A stretch of 8,002 nucleotides of DNA from Defluviitaleaceae bacterium. Its GTDB lineage: Bacteria; Bacillota; Clostridia; Lachnospirales; WQUN01. The stretch is taken from the NCBI GenBank assembly GCA_009782245.1, contig WRKK01000255.1, positions 1 to 8,002 of the forward strand, written 5' to 3'. Made by a program: the position numbers and the translations under genes. Each line of letters opens with the position of its first letter. Position 1 is the first letter of the stretch. Positions 7,201 through 8,002 of the stretch are shown here, piece by piece. The notes under the pieces are model-generated. The model ran no database searches, was not told where the DNA came from, and saw nothing but the letters and a program-made list of their open reading frames with translations.

Positions 7201-7599
7201 GTTGCTGTCCGCCACGATAAAAACGCCGCAATCAAGCCCCTGCACCGCATTAAACACGGACGCAAATTTGTAAGTGGAATATTCGTCTTTTTGGTAAATC
7301 ATCTCCGTGATTTTGAACAGCCGAATATCCTCTATTTTACGCCATTTTTCGTCTAGCGGCACAACTTCCAAATCCGTCAACTTGGTCAAATAATTTTTCA
7401 AAATGATGTCGTCAACCAGCAGATTTGCCTCTGCCAAGCCCGTTTTCAGTTCGCCGTAGCTTGGCATATCCAACTTTTTCACCTCACCAGGCACGACCAC
7501 CGCACCCGCACTAGAAATGGGCGGCGGATCTTTATAAATCCTATCGCCGCCACCTTGACCCATTAGGTCAATGCTAGTTTTTTTATAACCGTTTTCCAT
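4240..7599 (-). CDS. HerA/FtsK-superfamily ATPase (DUF87-like) with a hydrophobic Gly/Ala insert, 1119 aa
   Basis: Probably a hexameric, ATP-driven pump for DNA or protein. Seen: a HerA-barrel-like stretch at about 570-603 leads into Walker A GSTGSGKS (604-611, Lys610). EPAKGEYK follows at 632-639, a sheet strand IDLS at 792-795, Walker B VLEEAH at 833-838 (Glu835/836) and a sensor-like IADQSP at 879-884. NTKIILRLPEKSD (896-908) resembles the arginine-bearing C-terminal motif of HerA proteins. Residues 1-280 are an unassigned mixed alpha/beta region. Residues 279-313 and 369-405 are Ser/Thr-rich and bracket a Gly/Ala/Val-rich hydrophobic stretch at 314-367, a likely membrane-associated element. 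About 950-1119 is a helical C-terminal extension. The ATG at 7599 has AGGAGG at 7610-7605, 5 nt away. The stop TAG (4242-4240) overlaps the next gene, a nuclease toxin. All ATPase motifs look intact. VirB4/TraC-like ATPases are the main alternative family. The core assignment is secure; the substrate is unknown. Confidence 0.93.
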   Translation of the reverse strand: MENGYKKTSIDLMGQGGGDRIYKDPPPISSAGAVVVPGEVKKLDMPSYGELKTGLAEANLLVDDIILKNYLTKLTDLEVVPLDEKWRKIEDIRLFKITEMIYQKDEYSTYKFASVFNAVQGLDCGVFIVADSNGDKTEFYMGVRSMDDKHTTSSLKNTLLNALRGQFPGVKTADFMNEATEQLIGTIPTKNIAAVSCVSNNKDEEFNNNEKFIQGLEKLALAMQGQRYTAVVLAKSTSAADLSAIRKAYEDVFTGLSPFANLQISNATNEGFSLSDAFSYGKSATNTYGTSISDSTTSNTTTNESKSTNSAPQNTLSNVMGTVSSIGGTVAGALLIAGTGGAAAPAVAPLIAAGLTATGAGLIGAVSRDNSSTSSTFGTSTSTGTSHSVSVNESKADTQTENYTYTKGLTGGSSESLQLTVQNKTLISTLERIDAQLKRIEDCESLGMWECAAYFLSDSQETAEMAAGTYKALMRGEKSGVETSAINLWNAHNGRLKLPILRDYITNFLHPTFNYNAQMPIPVTAGALVSGNELALHMGLPRKSVNGFPVIEHADFGKEVIKYGKKRAAARLLSLGKIFAMGESGSTDVKIDADSLTMHTFITGSTGSGKSNTVYQLLNKLRAEDVPFLVIEPAKGEYKDIFGNMKDVSVYGTNPRLMELLRINPFSFPPEVHILEHLDRLVEIFNVCWPMYAAMPAILKEGMENAYKATGWDLVSSENYSPRTDDIFPNFVEISAQIERIISGSRYSAEVQGNYAGALLTRINSLTTGLNQLIFTTDGISDAALFDENTIIDLSRVGSSETKSLIMGLLLMKLGEYRLTSGKRNSPLSHITVLEEAHNILKRTSTEQAAEGSNLIGKSVEMLANSIAEMRTYGEGFVIADQSPGLLDMSAIRNTNTKIILRLPEKSDRELVGYAANLNDEQITELAKLETGVAAIYQNDWVEPVLVKMEEWKTDGEPFKPKKSEPFNERLIQRQIIHMMIQGRVSEKLEFDPTEIRQSLRRMNLTVKQKEFIEGFIMEYEETQKISIWKDEKFSQLAEYLALSAQLTENVEEVILTSADNAEITARLAFLVGQKLPGFSEDVIAVLVHCLMEHFSLGKDEPQKRFEIYEMWKTERGVQ

Positions 7600-7630
7600 A
7601 ACTACCTCCTAAAAGTCAAAACCCAAAACC

Positions 7631-7681
7631 TTGGGGGCTCTGCCCCCAAACCCCCGCAAGGAGCGCGCCCCTTGACCCGCT
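7631..7681 (+). repeat. Bipartite palindromic repeat, copy C, upstream of the ATPase gene
   Basis: It has a hairpin TTGGGGGC (7631-7638), loop TCT, GCCCCCAA (7642-7649), then AC and the same 30-mer at 7652-7681, identical to copies A and B over 30 bases. It lies 31 nt upstream of the ATPase start codon with the hairpin nearer the gene, so any ATPase mRNA starting further upstream carries both palindromes in its leader. Orientation is opposite to copy B, so B and C bracket the gene cluster as inverted repeats. Confidence 0.9.
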
Positions 7682-7685
7682 CTTT

Positions 7686-7713
7686 TTTACAGGGAATTTT
7701 GTGAGTTTTGCAA
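7686..7713 (-). promoter_or_regulatory. Weak candidate promoter for the ATPase-toxin-immunity operon
   Basis: The minus strand has TTGCAA (7713-7708), a 16-nt spacer and TGTAAA (7691-7686), four of six matches in each box. Transcription would start near 7679 and place repeat copy C in an ~80-nt leader. It is the least bad match I found between 7600 and 7800. The poor fit compared with the 2951-2986 promoter suggests that this operon is weakly expressed, needs an activator or starts from outside the scanned stretch. Confidence 0.25.
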
Positions 7714-7725
7714 TTTTTTGTTTTG

Positions 7726-7751
7726 GGGCGGTTAATATCCGCCCGTTTTTT
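7726..7751 (+). terminator. Terminator-like GC hairpin with T6 tail on the + strand
   Basis: GGGCGG (7726-7731), loop TTAATAT and CCGCCC (7739-7744) are followed by G and TTTTTT (7746-7751). This is the form of an intrinsic terminator on the + strand. No + strand gene is visible just before it, so it may instead insulate the region from antisense transcription or be a dispersed repeat. A similar string, AATATCCGCCCCTAC, recurs near 7897-7911. Confidence 0.35.
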
Positions 7752-7815
7752 GAATTTTGCCTGTTTTTGTGTACTTTTTTACGTTATTCCCAATCAATCA
7801 GAAAAACGCTACCCG

Positions 7816-7861
7816 CCTACCTGACGGACGGTCAGGTAGGGGCGACCGTCCTCGGTCGCCC
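7816..7861 (+). repeat. Two adjoining perfect hairpins in a dispersed-repeat block
   Basis: CCTACCTGAC (7816-7825), loop GGACG and GTCAGGTAGG (7831-7840) form a perfect 10-bp stem. GGGCGACCG (7840-7848), loop TCCT and CGGTCGCCC (7853-7861) form a perfect 9-bp stem with a four-base loop. They share base 7840, so the two stems abut. Such back-to-back palindromes are typical of REP-like intergenic repeats. Confidence 0.8.
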
Positions 7862-8002
7862 GTCCCTTGCGAAACGTTCAAATCGATGACAACAGGATAA
7901 TATCCGCCCCTACGAAACACGCAAACGTTGATTTTGGGGCAAACGGCAGAAAATCGCCAATATTTCGCCATTTTGCGAGGGACGGGCGACCGAGGACGGT
8001 CG
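7843..8002. repeat. 25-bp perfect inverted repeat pair at the right window edge, possible MITE
   Basis: Bases 7843-7867 are the exact reverse complement of 7978-8002, and similarity continues a few bases inward (TGCGAAA against CGCAAAA). The 110-nt interior has no convincing ORF. Each arm contains the CGACCG...CGGTCG hairpin. The right arm is cut by the window end, so the full length and any flanking duplication cannot be judged. Confidence 0.6.

Larger units (their letters stand above)
7600..8002. other. Gene-free, repeat-rich upstream region of the ATPase operon
   Basis: No convincing gene lies in these ~400 bases. A 62-codon + strand frame (7701-7889) runs through palindromic repeats and has no ribosome-binding site. 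The content is repeat copy C, a weak promoter candidate, a + strand terminator-like hairpin, a T-rich stretch (7745-7790) and the CGACCG repeat block. No tRNA, riboswitch or attachment-site pattern was recognised. Confidence 0.7.

Noticed and set aside
7701..7889. Small + strand ORF of 62 codons
   Set aside because: It runs through a T-rich stretch, a terminator-like hairpin and palindromic repeats, has no Shine-Dalgarno sequence and has no recognisable protein features.
1..8002. CRISPR array, tRNA or riboswitch
   Set aside because: Repeats are few, inverted and not regularly spaced. No cloverleaf or known aptamer pattern was seen on either strand by eye.

Overview
The window holds a compact four-gene cluster, all on the minus strand, flanked by repeat-rich intergenic DNA. 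AGGAGG-type ribosome-binding sites and a textbook sigma70/sigmaA promoter fit a Firmicutes-like host. A gut or rumen anaerobe such as a Negativicute or Clostridium relative is my guess; no rRNA, tRNA or core gene is present to prove it. GC-rich palindromic repeats sit in AT-richer intergenic DNA, as in genomes carrying many dispersed repeat families.

Layout in transcription order, right to left. (1) 7599-4240 encodes a 1119-aa HerA/FtsK-superfamily (DUF87-like) pumping ATPase. Its N-terminal half is interrupted by a Gly/Ala-rich hydrophobic segment between Ser/Thr-rich linkers. (2) 4267 (or 4240) to 3479 encodes a 262-aa (or 253-aa) protein ending in an LHH-type nuclease of the HNH/ENDO VII superfamily, a typical polymorphic-toxin warhead. 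Its start overlaps the ATPase stop. (3) 3463-3080 encodes a 127-aa SUKH (SMI1/KNR4) protein, the classic immunity partner of nuclease toxins; its Shine-Dalgarno sequence overlaps the toxin stop codon. (4) After a 157-nt gap with a canonical G-quadruplex motif, an 11-bp inverted repeat and a near-consensus promoter, 2922-271 encodes an 883-aa, mostly helical protein with two long internal repeats (six LxxYC-type units) and a C-terminal four-cysteine zinc ribbon. I could not assign this protein to a named family.

The first three genes form one tightly coupled ATPase-toxin-immunity operon. The fourth can be transcribed from its own strong promoter but lies in the same orientation directly downstream. 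The most economical reading is a conflict system in which a membrane-associated HerA-like motor either exports a small nuclease effector or works with it inside the cell, for example against foreign DNA, while the SUKH protein protects the producer. The zinc-ribbon repeat protein would be an adaptor, scaffold or regulator. This reading is inference from domains and gene order.

The flanks carry three copies of a bipartite repeat: a short GGGGC-NNN-GCCCC hairpin plus a conserved 30-mer. The hairpin arms differ between copies but stay complementary. Two copies form an inverted pair at 5-246, and copies B and C bound the gene cluster in opposite orientation. A second repeat family (CGACCG...CGGTCG) lies at the right end, with two inverted copies spanning 7843-8002. 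No tRNA, rRNA, CRISPR array, transposase or integrase gene was seen.
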